In this document: one piece after another, positions 1 to 7,802 of the stretch
Layout of the letters: each line of letters starts with the position of its first letter
How positions within the stretch are numbered: the first letter of the stretch is position 1
DNA from: Gracilibacillus boraciitolerans JCM 21714
Lineage (GTDB): Bacteria; Bacillota; Bacilli; Bacillales; Amphibacillaceae
NCBI RefSeq assembly: GCF_000521485.1
Contig: NZ_BAVS01000031.1
Span: 1-37,776 of the forward strand
DNA length: 37,776 bases
Reading direction: 5' to 3'
Notes under the pieces: generated by a model
The model's input: the letters and a program-made list of their open reading frames with translations, nothing else
What the model was told of the DNA's origin: nothing
Databases searched by the model: none
Made by a program: the position numbers and the translations under genes

Positions 1-78
1 ATTTTGAATGGAATAAAGTGAAGCTTTACATAATTGCTCGTATGTTGGATGTCTATTTTGTTTATCTAATTTAAACAT
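1..78 (-). CDS. 5' end of an unidentified gene (runs off the window)
   Basis: An ATG on the minus strand at position 78 is preceded by a GGAGAGG-type ribosome binding site (about 83-90) and opens a frame that stays open for 26 codons to the window edge, beginning MFKLDKQNRHPTYEQL. The good SD and absence of stops suggest a real gene. Too little is present to name a family. It lies downstream of the first yxd module in the same direction, but a 130-bp gap separates it from yxeA, so operon membership is uncertain. Confidence 0.45.
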   Translation of the reverse strand, partial: MFKLDKQNRHPTYEQLCKASLYSIQN

Positions 79-211
79 ATAACCTCTCCATCATCTTAAT
101 TATTGGGATGATTATTTTCTCTTAATATAGTTACAAAATATTCTTTTACTCATTTCAGATACTTAAACTTATCATTTCGAACTTTAAACAGATGGTGGCA
201 AATCGATTTGA

Positions 212-571
212 TCAATCACTGTTTAACTGTTCTTTTACTCTATCTGGTAGTTCTTCAACCTGTATTTCTTCCCACTTTTCTACATAGGACCTTTTTGCAG
301 TAACTATTAAAAAGGCATTTTCTTTTAATACTCTAGTTGAACTAAATGTTACTTCCTTTTTATCACCGTCTTCAGTATAGCCAATTAAAGTATATTCATA
401 TCTGCGAGCATCAATAATGGGTTCTTCATTGATTTGTACATATACCTCTTCTTTAGGTACAAAAGGGTTGATAAGATCTCTTTCTACTTCTGGAACAAGC
501 GTAAAAAAACCAACTAATATGACAACTAAAGCAAGTACAATTCCTACAGTTATTTTCACTACTTTTTTCAA
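212..571 (-). CDS. yxeA: YxeA-family (DUF1093) small membrane-anchored protein, module 1
   Basis: This 119-aa protein has an N-terminal hydrophobic segment (about residues 5-28) and a small extracytoplasmic domain with the YxeA-type pattern EPIIDARRYEYTLIGYTEDG, then KKEVTFSS. The start is a TTG with AGGGAGAG about 9 nt upstream. It closes the module, 25 bp after yxdM, in the same place as yxeA in the B. subtilis yxdJKLM-yxeA operon. Unlike the copy at 10518-10883 it has no lipobox cysteine, so it should be held by an uncleaved transmembrane helix. Its biochemical role is not established; the position implies an accessory job beside the YxdLM peptide transporter. Confidence 0.8.
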   Translation of the reverse strand: MKKVVKITVGIVLALVVILVGFFTLVPEVERDLINPFVPKEEVYVQINEEPIIDARRYEYTLIGYTEDGDKKEVTFSSTRVLKENAFLIVTAKRSYVEKWEEIQVEELPDRVKEQLNSD

Positions 572-596
572 TATTTATCTCTCCCTTAATTTTTAA

Positions 597-2473
597 TTAG
601 CGATATACATATTCTTTTAAATTTTTGATGTAACTAGAACGAATGACAATAAAGTAAAGAAGCTGTAATCCCAAGAATCCTAAAATGGTAATAACTCCTG
701 ATTGAAATACGTTAGAAAATCCTCCCTCCCTTTGTAAGACCTGTAAGGCGAAACCTGTTTCAACAATAGCCAACAAAAATGGTAGGAAAAAGAGGATTGC
801 CATTTGAATGTTTGCGTTTTTAACCATTTCCTTTTCACTCAATCCGATTTTAGCTAGTGATTTATATTTTTTTCTTTCCTCATATAAATCCGTAAATAAC
901 CTGAAATATAAGAAACTCCCAGCAGCCAAGAAAAAGATGATGCCAATAAATAAACCAATAAACAGACTTAAACTTGGTAATTGAACAGTCTGATAATATT
1001 CGATGGCCTTTGAAGAGTATCTAGCATCTGGGTTATATGTTTCACCAACGATATGATCCTGTATCTTTTGACTTATATCTAAGTTCTCTTTTGAATCAGC
1101 AAATTGAAAAGCATAAAAGGTTACTAACTCATTACCTTGCTTCAATAGATTAAAGGTATTTTCATCAACAACTAACACATCATGAAGAGAAAGAAGTGGC
1201 TGTTCAATTGATTGCAACTTTATCGACATTTGTTGGTTATTTAATTGTAAGTCTGTCGTATTATCTTGGAGTACTGTATATCCTTCTCGTTCTGTTTGCC
1301 CAAAGTAAACCCCCCTTTTCCTTCCTCAAGTTTAGGAGTTTTTAATTCAGGTAATATCTTCATCCCATCTTTGTATGAAAGAACTAAAACAGGATAATTC
1401 GATGATCCTTGACCAGTTTCTATCGCTTTAAATTTAGATTGCTCGTAATCTATATTTTTTTGTTCAAACTGTTGTTGAATATATGTCAGTTGTTCATTTT
1501 CATCCTTGTTACTAGAATAGGATAGAAACTCCATTTCATATAATGAATCTTCAGTGGTAAACATTGATTTATAAGTGGCTAAAGTCCCTGTTGCCGTAAA
1601 GGCTACAGCAGAAACAATACTTACGATGAAAAATAAACGAGCATTATCTTTGACTCGATACATTAAATCAGAAATCCAAAGTAGGTTTGTACCTTTTCTA
1701 TAAAATTTTTTATTTCGTTTCAACAGTTTCAGTACCCAGACACTTAACTGGCTATAAAACAAGTAGGTCCCTATTACTGTACAAACAGTAATAATAACTG
1801 CACTACCAATATCAATACCTGCAAATAAAGCCAAGCCAAACCCTCCACCTAAGAACATCATTCCTAGTATAGAAAAAGGTATAGAAGGCTTTGGTTCTCT
1901 TTTTGGTTTGACCGACCCCTTCAGTAAAGAAACTACTTCTTCTGAATGGATAATAAAGAGTGTAAATTGAGAAATAAGCACAAACAGAGGTAGAAATACC
2001 CCCCCAATTGTTATTCCTAGTGCTTTCAAGGGGAAATATAGTTCAAGTGGTTCCATTTCGACTATATATGACCCTGCAGTAAAGAACAGTTTAGCAAGCA
2101 CTGTTCCACCAATGATTCCTGTAACGATAGAAGCAAGACCGATGAATACATTCTCCAGTGTGATTAGTAGGCGAAGTTGTTTAGGTGATGCCCCTTGAAT
2201 TGTAAGGATTCCAAATTCACTTTTCCGTGTTTTTAAAAAGGCACTTACAGAATAAAGGACAAATAAGATTGAAAATACAAAAATGACCCATTCTGCAAAT
2301 ACCATGCCTTTTTTGGCAATGTTATTCATATAACCTGTTTCTAATGCAGGATGAAAGATGAACATCGCAAACATAAAGAAAATCATAACAGCGAACGAAC
2401 TGCTTAAATAAAAGGCTAGATATGCCCGCAAATTACGCGTTATATTTTTATAAGCGAACTGTGGAAAGGTCAT
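597..2473 (-). CDS. yxdM: BceB/YxdM-type ABC transporter permease, module 1 (frameshifted)
   Basis: This is the permease of an antimicrobial-peptide sensing/detoxification ABC transporter: FtsX-like, about 10 TM helices, with a large extracellular domain between TM7 and TM8 (about residues 300-505 of about 625). The frame starting at 2473 breaks near the six-C run at 1310-1315; removing two bases there gives a continuous read (EEGKGVYFGQTEREGY, on to NNQQMSIKLQ) into the downstream frame ending at 597. The combined length is normal for the family. A seven-C run near 1997-2003 adds an apparent extra Gly. It overlaps the end of yxdL (ATG at 2473), indicating translational coupling. The frameshift looks like a homopolymer error rather than decay, but that is inference. 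Confidence 0.85.
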
Positions 2474-3225
2474 CCGAATCTCCCCCCTAGCATTGATAGA
2501 ACATCTAAAATCTGTTGGAAAAATACCTTTTGATTCGTTCCTTTAAATACTTCGTTGTACAATTTACCATCTTTAATGAAAATAACTCGATCACAATAGC
2601 TAGCAGCAGATGGATCATGGGTAACCATTAACATCGTTGTTTTATCTTTTTCGTTAATCATTTGTAAAGTCTGCATCACGTCTTTCGATGATTTAGAATC
2701 TAAGTTTCCCGTTGGTTCGTCGGCTAACAACAAGGAAGGCTGATGAATGATTGCTCTAGCGATTGCAGTACGTTGTTTCTGACCGCCTGATATTTCATAT
2801 GTTCGTTTATTTAAGATTGAATCAATACCTAGCTTTTGAGTGAAAGCCTGTACTTTCTTGTCAATTTCACCTGAATCTACTCTTTCTAGTGTCAAAGGGA
2901 GCATAATATTTTCTTCCACTGTTAATGTGTCTAATAAGTTAAAGTCCTGAAAAACAAATCCTAGTTCTTTCCTTCGAAATTCTGCAAGTTTCCCTTTTTT
3001 TAATTTATGAGGCTCTTGCCCGTTAACAATGACCTGTCCTGATGTCGGTCTATCAATTGTGGAGATTAGATTTAATAGTGTAGTTTTCCCCCCCGATCCA
3101 GACGGCCCCATTACACCAATAAATTCTCCCTTATCCACATTAAACGTAATATTTGTTAAAGCTTGGAAGGTCGCTTTTCCATCATAAATTTTATTTAAAT
3201 CTTGTACTTGTAATACATCTGCCAT
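2470..3225 (-). CDS. yxdL: BceA/YxdL-type ABC transporter ATPase, module 1
   Basis: ATPase partner of YxdM. Visible motifs are a Walker A region (GPSGSGGKTTLL, residues about 41-52), Q-loop (VFQDFNLLDTL), signature ISGGQKQR, Walker B LLLADEPTGNLD and H-loop VTHD. The Walker A carries one Gly too many, encoded in a seven-base run at 3088-3094; a four-base run would restore the canonical GSGKTT. The C terminus is also affected: with five instead of six bases at 2482-2487 the protein would end LGGDSDDLSTVRL, matching the usual family tail and overlapping yxdM. SD GGAGG lies about 10 nt before the ATG. As written the extra Gly would be expected to disturb ATP binding. Confidence 0.88.
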   Translation of the reverse strand: MADVLQVQDLNKIYDGKATFQALTNITFNVDKGEFIGVMGPSGSGGKTTLLNLISTIDRPTSGQVIVNGQEPHKLKKGKLAEFRRKELGFVFQDFNLLDTLTVEENIMLPLTLERVDSGEIDKKVQAFTQKLGIDSILNKRTYEISGGQKQRTAIARAIIHQPSLLLADEPTGNLDSKSSKDVMQTLQMINEKDKTTMLMVTHDPSAASYCDRVIFIKDGKLYNEVFKGTNQKVFFQQILDVLSMLGGRFG

Positions 3226-3229
3226 TATA

Positions 3230-3324
3230 TTGCCTCCTACATATTTGACTGTATATTTATTATATAAGGAATATAAAAATACAAAAATAGAATTACCTTA
3301 AATCAACCTTACACTTTAGTAAGG
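3230..3324 (-). promoter_or_regulatory. candidate yxdLM-yxeA promoter with palindromic operator, module 1
   Basis: On the minus strand a -10 box TATAAT (3259-3264) precedes the yxdL SD. About 54 bp further upstream is a perfect 6-bp inverted repeat CCTTAC-N6-GTAAGG (3307-3324), containing TTACA-CTTT-AGTAA (3309-3322), one mismatch from TNACA-N4-TGTNA, the kind of site reported for BceR-like regulators. No strong -35 is visible, which fits activator dependence. The same palindrome-to-minus-10 geometry recurs at two other places in this region. Confidence 0.5.
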
Positions 3325-3329
3325 AAAAG

Positions 3330-3495
3330 ACAGAACAAAAGCGCAGAGCGCCGGTTAAAAACGTAGCGACTGGAGCGAATCAACTGAGATAAAGGAATCA
3401 CGGAGAGCTTGCGAACCGATGATGACTTATCGTAGGATGATTCGTGAAGTCGCCTAGTTTTTGGCGCTCGGAGCTGGACGTGGCTACTCGCGTTT
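3330..3495. repeat. GC-richer intergenic repeat with long-range closing stem
   Basis: This stretch is clearly richer in GC than its surroundings and contains segments such as ACGGAGAGCTTGCGAACC and GATGACTTATCGTAGGA. I recall similar sequences as a dispersed intergenic repeat in Oceanobacillus/Virgibacillus-type genomes, but cannot verify that here. GAGCGCC (3346-3352) is exactly complementary to GGCGCTC (3463-3469), so the element could fold as one structured unit. It sits between the yxdK terminator and the yxdL promoter. A 65-codon reading frame across it has no SD and is not treated as a gene. Confidence 0.55.
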
Positions 3496-3548
3496 ACTTT
3501 ATACACAGGGCTTCATTCTAAAATTTCCTAGACAATAAAAGAACCTTA

Positions 3549-3578
3549 CCCCTTCATTAGTTGGGTAAGGTATTCGAT
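3549..3578 (-). terminator. intrinsic terminator after yxdK, module 1
   Basis: On the minus strand ACCTTACCC pairs with GGGTAAGGT across a 10-11 nt loop and is followed by TCTTTTATT. The stem begins inside the last codons of yxdK. It separates the regulatory genes from yxdLM-yxeA. Confidence 0.7.
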
Positions 3579-4561
3579 GAAACATATTCCTTAAAATATA
3601 TTTTAAAGGTTGTACTTTGTCCTATTTCTGATTGTAGTTCTATTTCATGCTGGAGCTTACCCATAATTTCTTTTACTAAATAAAGCCCCATTCCCGTGGA
3701 CTCGTGATACAATCTACCATTTACTCCTGTAAAATAAGGTTCAAAAACCCTTCTGATATCTTGTGAAGGAATTCCAACACCGAAGTCTTTAATTTCTAAT
3801 AAGATGCACTCTTCTTGTTTCTCAATTTTGATATTTAATGTATCACTTTTGTTAGTGGAATATTTAACGGCGTTTGAAATAATTTGACCTATAACAAATT
3901 GCAGCCACTTCTTATCAGAATACACGCACAATTTATCTTTTGGGAAGTACTTTCTAGGGAAAATTTTGTATTGAATAAACAATCTTTTATTTTCCATTAT
4001 AATTTCATTGATAAAGTTTTGAAGAGGGATCTTTTCAATAGAATAGTCTTTTTCAAACATAGATAGTCGTGATGAGTATAACACAGTTTTTAATCCATCT
4101 TCTAATCGATATAACTCTTTTCGAATTTCCTGAAATAACGCTTCATCATTATCTTGAATCATTAAGTGGATGACAGATAAGGGCGTTTTCATTTGATGTA
4201 CCCATTGATTTGTAAATGTTACTCTTTCATTTAAATCTTTCTTAACCTGTTGCAGATTATTTTCATATAGTTCGGTGAGTACAGATTGCCTTTCATAAAT
4301 GGATTCAGCTAGTACGCTTTTTCCCAATTGTGTTACATGTAATTCGTCATTATTAGACTTTTGTAACCATCGGTAAAGTTTTATATCCTGTATCCATCGA
4401 TAAATTAGATAAATTCCTATAGTTATTACTTGAATCATAAAGACATAAAACAAATGATCCAATTCTTGAAATCCTAAAAACCAGTAGTAAACAAATACAA
4501 ATATTCCCTGTATGGTGGTAACAAAAATAAGGGACAAATGTGAACGAAGAAATAACTTCAT
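3557..4561 (-). CDS. yxdK: YxdK/BceS-type intramembrane-sensing histidine kinase, module 1
   Basis: A 334-aa kinase with two N-terminal TM helices joined by a very short extracellular loop and no sensor domain, the hallmark of BceS-like kinases that read the state of their partner ABC transporter. The H-box is WVHQMKTPLSVI (His near residue 124); the ATPase part shows the N-box SNAVKYS, G1 DFGVGIP and G2 GMGLYLVKEI. The start chosen is the ATG at 4561 with GGAGG just upstream, matching the 336-aa paralogue at 6690-7700. In the sequence as given the upstream regulator reads into it without a stop, making an apparent 569-aa fusion; this is probably a one-base artefact. Confidence 0.85.
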   Translation of the reverse strand: MKLFLRSHLSLIFVTTIQGIFVFVYYWFLGFQELDHLFYVFMIQVITIGIYLIYRWIQDIKLYRWLQKSNNDELHVTQLGKSVLAESIYERQSVLTELYENNLQQVKKDLNERVTFTNQWVHQMKTPLSVIHLMIQDNDEALFQEIRKELYRLEDGLKTVLYSSRLSMFEKDYSIEKIPLQNFINEIIMENKRLFIQYKIFPRKYFPKDKLCVYSDKKWLQFVIGQIISNAVKYSTNKSDTLNIKIEKQEECILLEIKDFGVGIPSQDIRRVFEPYFTGVNGRLYHESTGMGLYLVKEIMGKLQHEIELQSEIGQSTTFKIYFKEYVSSNTLPN

Positions 4562-5266
4562 TCTGCTTCCTCCCCATGTACATCTCATCCTATAACCTGC
4601 CCCCCCACGAACTGTTTCAATAGCATCTTTGATTCCAATATCAGAAAGTCTTTTCCTTACCCGTGTGATATAAACGTTTAACGTATTTTCATCAATAAAC
4701 ATATCCGTATTCCACATTTTTTCAATTAAACGATCTCTACTTGTTACCTTTTCTCCACGTTCTAATAATACTTCTAATAATAATGATTCCTTTTTTGAAA
4801 CCTCTGTTGACTTCAATTGAAATCGAAGTTCCATTCGCTCTGGTAAAAATGTTAAACCATGAAAATTAATCATCCGCTCACCCTGACTGGGTGCATATTC
4901 GCCATATGCTCGTCTTAGATGACTCTTGACTTTAGCAATTACCACATCATATTCAAAAGGTTTTGTAATGTAGTCATCCCCCCCTCCGTTTTCTAGGGCC
5001 ATAATTTGATCCATTGTACCCTCTCGTGCAGATATAAAGATAATCGGGCATGTAGAACGTTGGCGAATCTGTCTGCACCAATAAAAGCCGTCAAATGATG
5101 GTAAATTTATATCTAGTAATACTAAATCAGGTTCTTTCTCAAGAAATTTGCCTAAGATATCATTGAATTGTTCTAAAGTAATTACTTCGTACCCGAATTT
5201 TACTATATGTTTAGCTAAAGGTATACGGAGTTTATCATTATCCTCAACTATCATGATTTTTTTCAT
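4558..5266 (-). CDS. yxdJ: YxdJ/BceR-type OmpR-family response regulator, module 1
   Basis: Receiver domain (MKKIMIVEDND, phospho-Asp in LVLLDINLP, Lys in YITKPF) followed by an OmpR-type winged helix (TVRGGAGYRM near the end). Two seven-base runs (4978-4984 and 4600-4606) each add a residue: NGGGDD for NGGDD, and VRGGAGY for VRGAGY. At 4572-4575 a four-base run prevents termination; with three bases the protein would end GYRMRCTWEEAE with its TGA overlapping the kinase ATG, exactly as in module 2. It should activate the yxdLM-yxeA promoters. SD AGAAGGGA lies about 10 nt before the ATG. Confidence 0.85.
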
Positions 5267-5296
5267 GGATATTATCCCTTCTCAGCTTATTTATGT

Positions 5297-5328
5297 AAGG
5301 GGGGAGAGAAGTAAGACTCCCCCCCTCT
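5297..5328. other. G/C-run stem-loop between the small ORF and yxdJ
   Basis: A GGGGGGAG arm and a CTCCCCCCC arm face each other across a short loop (GAAGTAAGA). On the minus strand this hairpin lies in the leader between the small ORF and yxdJ. There is no U-tract, so it may be an mRNA-processing or attenuating structure rather than a terminator. Both arms contain runs of suspect length, so the stem may really be shorter. Confidence 0.35.
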
Positions 5329-5349
5329 AAACTAATCGTTTATTGCATT

Positions 5350-5442
5350 TTAACTCATTTGGTCATTTAATTCGATTACTACCCGCTTACCATCTACAAG
5401 TACCTCAATAATGCAAATAATTATATTGAAAATCTTTATCAT
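5350..5442 (-). CDS. 30-aa small hydrophobic peptide ORF upstream of yxdJ
   Basis: ATG at 5442 with AAAGGAGC at about 9 nt spacing opens a 30-codon frame: a hydrophobic N-terminal half (MIKIFNIIICIIEVLVDG) followed by a polar tail (KRVVIELNDQMS). It lies between a candidate promoter/operator and yxdJ, 83 bp upstream of yxdJ on the same strand, so it would be the first gene of the operon. I do not recognise the family. The SD and amphipathic composition support translation; the short length leaves room for doubt. A membrane micropeptide acting on the kinase or transporter is a possibility only. Confidence 0.5.
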   Translation of the reverse strand: MIKIFNIIICIIEVLVDGKRVVIELNDQMS

Positions 5443-5530
5443 ATATCATCGCTCCTTTATTTCTAACAACTATTGATTTTATTGTAAAAAATAATGGAGA
5501 TCGTAACCATCGAATTTTATTAAATAGATA

Positions 5531-5544
5531 TTACATTTTTGTAA
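5531..5544. promoter_or_regulatory. palindromic operator candidate TTACA-N4-TGTAA
   Basis: Perfect inverted repeat with 5-bp arms and a TTTT spacer, of the form reported for BceR/YxdJ-like regulators (TNACA-N4-TGTNA; recalled, not checked). It is centred 54 bp upstream of the candidate -10 for the small ORF and yxdJ of module 1, suggesting autoregulation or cross-regulation by the module 2 regulator. Confidence 0.5.
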
Positions 5545-5650
5545 GATATGGTAAAACATTGTCTAATATAATAAGTGTTGCCTAATCAACAACGGATTAG
5601 GTTATATGTTGATTCTGCTTTTTGGCACCTTATTATTGTTTAGTCATATA

Positions 5651-5684
5651 TATAAAAGCATTCTTTTACGAGAATGCTTTTATA
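5651..5684. terminator. 14-bp perfect hairpin, possible bidirectional terminator
   Basis: TATAAAAGCATTCT pairs perfectly with AGAATGCTTTTATA around a 6-nt loop. Only a few T residues follow on either strand. There is no obvious gene to terminate, so it may insulate the divergent promoters. Confidence 0.5.
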
Positions 5685-5994
5685 CTGCAAAGAAAAATAC
5701 TTTCCTATTGCTCCCCCCCTCTTTTTATAGGCAAACCCTAAACTTACATTATTCTCAAAAAACTTAATACAACCTTCTAAAATCATACCAGAAGATAAAG
5801 AATTATTGTTCATATTTTCCAAAATTATAGAAATAATTTATTGCGCAGTAGTTAGTCAAAGGCTCTTAAGAGTCATTTGCTTTTTAGTTACCTGTCTTAT
5901 CCTACTAATTATTATCGTTCTCATTATAGTATTTTTTCACTACCACATTTCCCATTTTGATTATGTTTTTGTTATACTTATAGTGAAAGTGTAG

Positions 5995-6693
5995 GTGACT
6001 ACGTTGTTTAAGATATTATTAATTGAAGATGATGCTACTCTATTTAAAGAGATAAAAGACCGGCTTGTAGACTGGGAATATGAAGTGTTTGGGGTTAAAA
6101 ACTTCCAAAGTGTCATGGAGAGCTTTGCTGAGGTTCATCCAGATTTAGTGATTATTGATATTCAGCTTCCTAAATATGATGGTTTTCATTGGTGCCGCAT
6201 GATCCGTGAACATTCGAATGTTCCGATTGCCTTCTTATCTTCACGCGATCATCCTACAGATATGGTAATGTCGATGAATTTAGGTGCAGATGATTTCATT
6301 CAAAAGCCCTTTCACTTTGATGTGCTAATCGCAAAAATCCAAGCCATTTTGCGACGTGTATATAACTACAGTACAACCACTTCAGACTTGAAGATGTGGA
6401 TGGGTGCAACGATTGACCTGGAGAGAAATCGTGTATCAAATGAAAAGGGAATGGTCGAACTTACTAAAAATGAAATATTTATCTTGAAACTACTTGTTGA
6501 ACGTAAAAATAAGATTGTTAGCCGAGAATATTTAATGAACCTGCTGTGGGATGATCATCGATTTATTGGTGATAATACGTTAACGGTGAATGTGAACAGG
6601 GTTCGTAAAAAACTTGCTGAAATTGGACTGGGAAATGGCATTAAAACAATGGTCGGCCAAGGATACTCTGCTATAGAGCAGGAGGAAAAATGA
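5995..6693 (+). CDS. yxdJ: YxdJ/BceR-type OmpR-family response regulator, module 2
   Basis: About 230 aa: receiver (FKILLIEDDATLF, phospho-Asp in LVIIDIQLP, Lys in DFIQKPF) and OmpR winged helix (ENTLTVNVNRVRKKL-like segment, GQGYSAI end). The longest frame starts GTG at 5995; TTG at 6004 gives MFKILLIEDD, a more typical N terminus, with TAGGTG a few bases upstream, so 6004 is the likelier start. It overlaps the kinase by ATGA. Sequence differs clearly from the module 1 regulator, so the copies are old paralogues, not a recent duplication. Expected targets are yxdLM-yxeA of its own module and perhaps the shared divergent region. Confidence 0.9.
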   Translation: MTTLFKILLIEDDATLFKEIKDRLVDWEYEVFGVKNFQSVMESFAEVHPDLVIIDIQLPKYDGFHWCRMIREHSNVPIAFLSSRDHPTDMVMSMNLGADDFIQKPFHFDVLIAKIQAILRRVYNYSTTTSDLKMWMGATIDLERNRVSNEKGMVELTKNEIFILKLLVERKNKIVSREYLMNLLWDDHRFIGDNTLTVNVNRVRKKLAEIGLGNGIKTMVGQGYSAIEQEEK

Positions 6694-7700
6694 TTAGGAA
6701 ATTCTTGATAGAGAGAATCAGCTGGGTTAGTTTGATTGTACTTTTGCAGCTGCTTGCTTTAATACTTGCATACCTAGACTCTTCTCTTTCTATTGACTCA
6801 ATGTTCTATTATGTATTTCTATCACTCGTTATTTCTTCTCTGTTTGTCGTAATTCGCTACTTCAAAGAGACTTCATTTTTTAAAGAGCTTGACTTACGGG
6901 ATTCTACGACTGATATTACAAGTCTTCCTGAACCAAACAGCCCATTTGAATCATTCATTTATAATGAAATCACCTCTCTAATCGAACAGTTAGAAAAAGA
7001 TTCCTCTACAAATCGGCTTCTCCTTGAGCAGGAGAAAGACGAGATGCTTTCTTGGATTCATGAGGTGAAAACACCATTAACAGCCCTGAAATTAATCATT
7101 GACCGGACGGAAGATCATCAATTAAAATCAGAACTTATGCATGAATGGTTAAGAATCTACTATTTGCTTGATCAACAGCTGCATAAAAAACGTATACCTT
7201 TCATTGAAAATGATTTGTTCATTGAAAACGTAGAACTAGAGTCTATTCTTTACAGTGAAATTCATATGTTACGGTCTTGGTGTTTAAAAAAAGGAATAGG
7301 ATTTGATGTAGAATTATCTTCAACACATGTGCTTACTGATGTGAAATGGCTGTCCTTTATTCTCCGTCAAATTTTAACGAATGCCGTAAAATACAGCGAA
7401 GAAGGATCTGAAATTACGATACAGTCGGCTGTTCAAAAGGGACAAACGATCCTAAATGTAACAGATAACGGCCGCGGAATAGACCCCCCCCGTGATGTGC
7501 CAAGAATTTTCGATAAAGGCTTTACGTCTATAAACAAGCATCAGGACCAACATGCTACAGGCATGGGATTGTACTTAGCAAAAAAGGCTGCCATCCCACT
7601 TGGTATTCACATTTCCGTTTGGTCAACTGTTGGTAGAGGGACAACATTTACACTTACCTTCTCAAAAGAGAATCGATTCCTCCAGATTCAAGGCGAGTGA
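6690..7700 (+). CDS. yxdK: YxdK/BceS-type intramembrane-sensing histidine kinase, module 2
   Basis: 336 aa with two N-terminal TM helices and a minimal loop, then H-box SWIHEVKTPLTALKL (His near residue 128), N-box LTNAVKYS, G1 DNGRGID and G2 GMGLYLAKKA. An eight-C run at 7484-7491 encodes an extra Pro (GIDPPRDV where GIDPRDV is expected); five bases would be normal. ATG overlaps the yxdJ stop. As in other BceS-like kinases, signal detection probably runs through the YxdLM transporter. The stop codon lies inside the terminator/operator palindrome at 7693-7716. Confidence 0.9.
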   Translation: MIRKFLIERISWVSLIVLLQLLALILAYLDSSLSIDSMFYYVFLSLVISSLFVVIRYFKETSFFKELDLRDSTTDITSLPEPNSPFESFIYNEITSLIEQLEKDSSTNRLLLEQEKDEMLSWIHEVKTPLTALKLIIDRTEDHQLKSELMHEWLRIYYLLDQQLHKKRIPFIENDLFIENVELESILYSEIHMLRSWCLKKGIGFDVELSSTHVLTDVKWLSFILRQILTNAVKYSEEGSEITIQSAVQKGQTILNVTDNGRGIDPPRDVPRIFDKGFTSINKHQDQHATGMGLYLAKKAAIPLGIHISVWSTVGRGTTFTLTFSKENRFLQIQGE

Positions 7701-7730
7701 CAAAAATGTCACTCGCTTTTGCTTTTTTGT
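7693..7730 (+). terminator. terminator after yxdK module 2, containing an operator-like palindrome
   Basis: GCGAGTGAC pairs with GTCACTCGC (7693-7701 with 7708-7716) and is followed by TTTTGCTTTTTTG, a classical intrinsic terminator. Its core TGACA-AAAA-TGTCA (7698-7711) also fits TNACA-N4-TGTNA and lies about 62 bp upstream of the -10-like TACAAT (7766-7771) before yxdL. The same bases may therefore act as RNA terminator and as DNA operator. Confidence 0.65.
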
Positions 7731-7765
7731 TAGGATAATCAAAGGACTTCATGGAGAGGAATATA

Positions 7766-7771
7766 TACAAT
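7766..7771 (+). promoter_or_regulatory. candidate -10 of the yxdLM-yxeA promoter, module 2
   Basis: TATACAAT is placed 32 bp before the yxdL start, with no good -35 box. A weak -35 plus an upstream palindrome is what an activator-dependent promoter would show. Confidence 0.4.
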
Positions 7772-7802
7772 AAGGGTATCTTAACAATTGGAGGAACTTT
7801 TT

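Larger units (their letters stand above)
5460..5994. promoter_or_regulatory. divergent regulatory region between the two yxd modules
   Basis: No convincing gene lies here. On the minus strand there is a -10-like TACAAT (5481-5486) and, 54 bp upstream of it, the perfect palindrome TTACA-TTTT-TGTAA (5531-5544). Further right are an inverted repeat CCTAATC/GATTAGG (about 5582-5602) and a 14-bp hairpin (5651-5684). Toward yxdJ of module 2 the sequence is AT-rich, with a possible -10 TATACT near 5974-5979. A hydrophobic 62-codon frame from 5806 has no SD and is regarded as chance. Confidence 0.5.

Noticed and set aside
3309-3506. 65-codon frame on the minus strand
   Set aside because: It runs through the GC-rich folded repeat, has no SD, and its composition (many Arg/Ser) follows from the repeat.
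4558-5266. A genuine 569-aa response regulator-kinase fusion (3557-5266)
   Set aside because: The paralogous module has separate genes with an ATGA overlap; one base fewer at 4572-4575 recreates that arrangement, so the fusion is probably an artefact.
5806-5994. 62-codon hydrophobic frame just before yxdJ of module 2
   Set aside because: TTG start without SD; the hydrophobic composition is typical of T-rich DNA.
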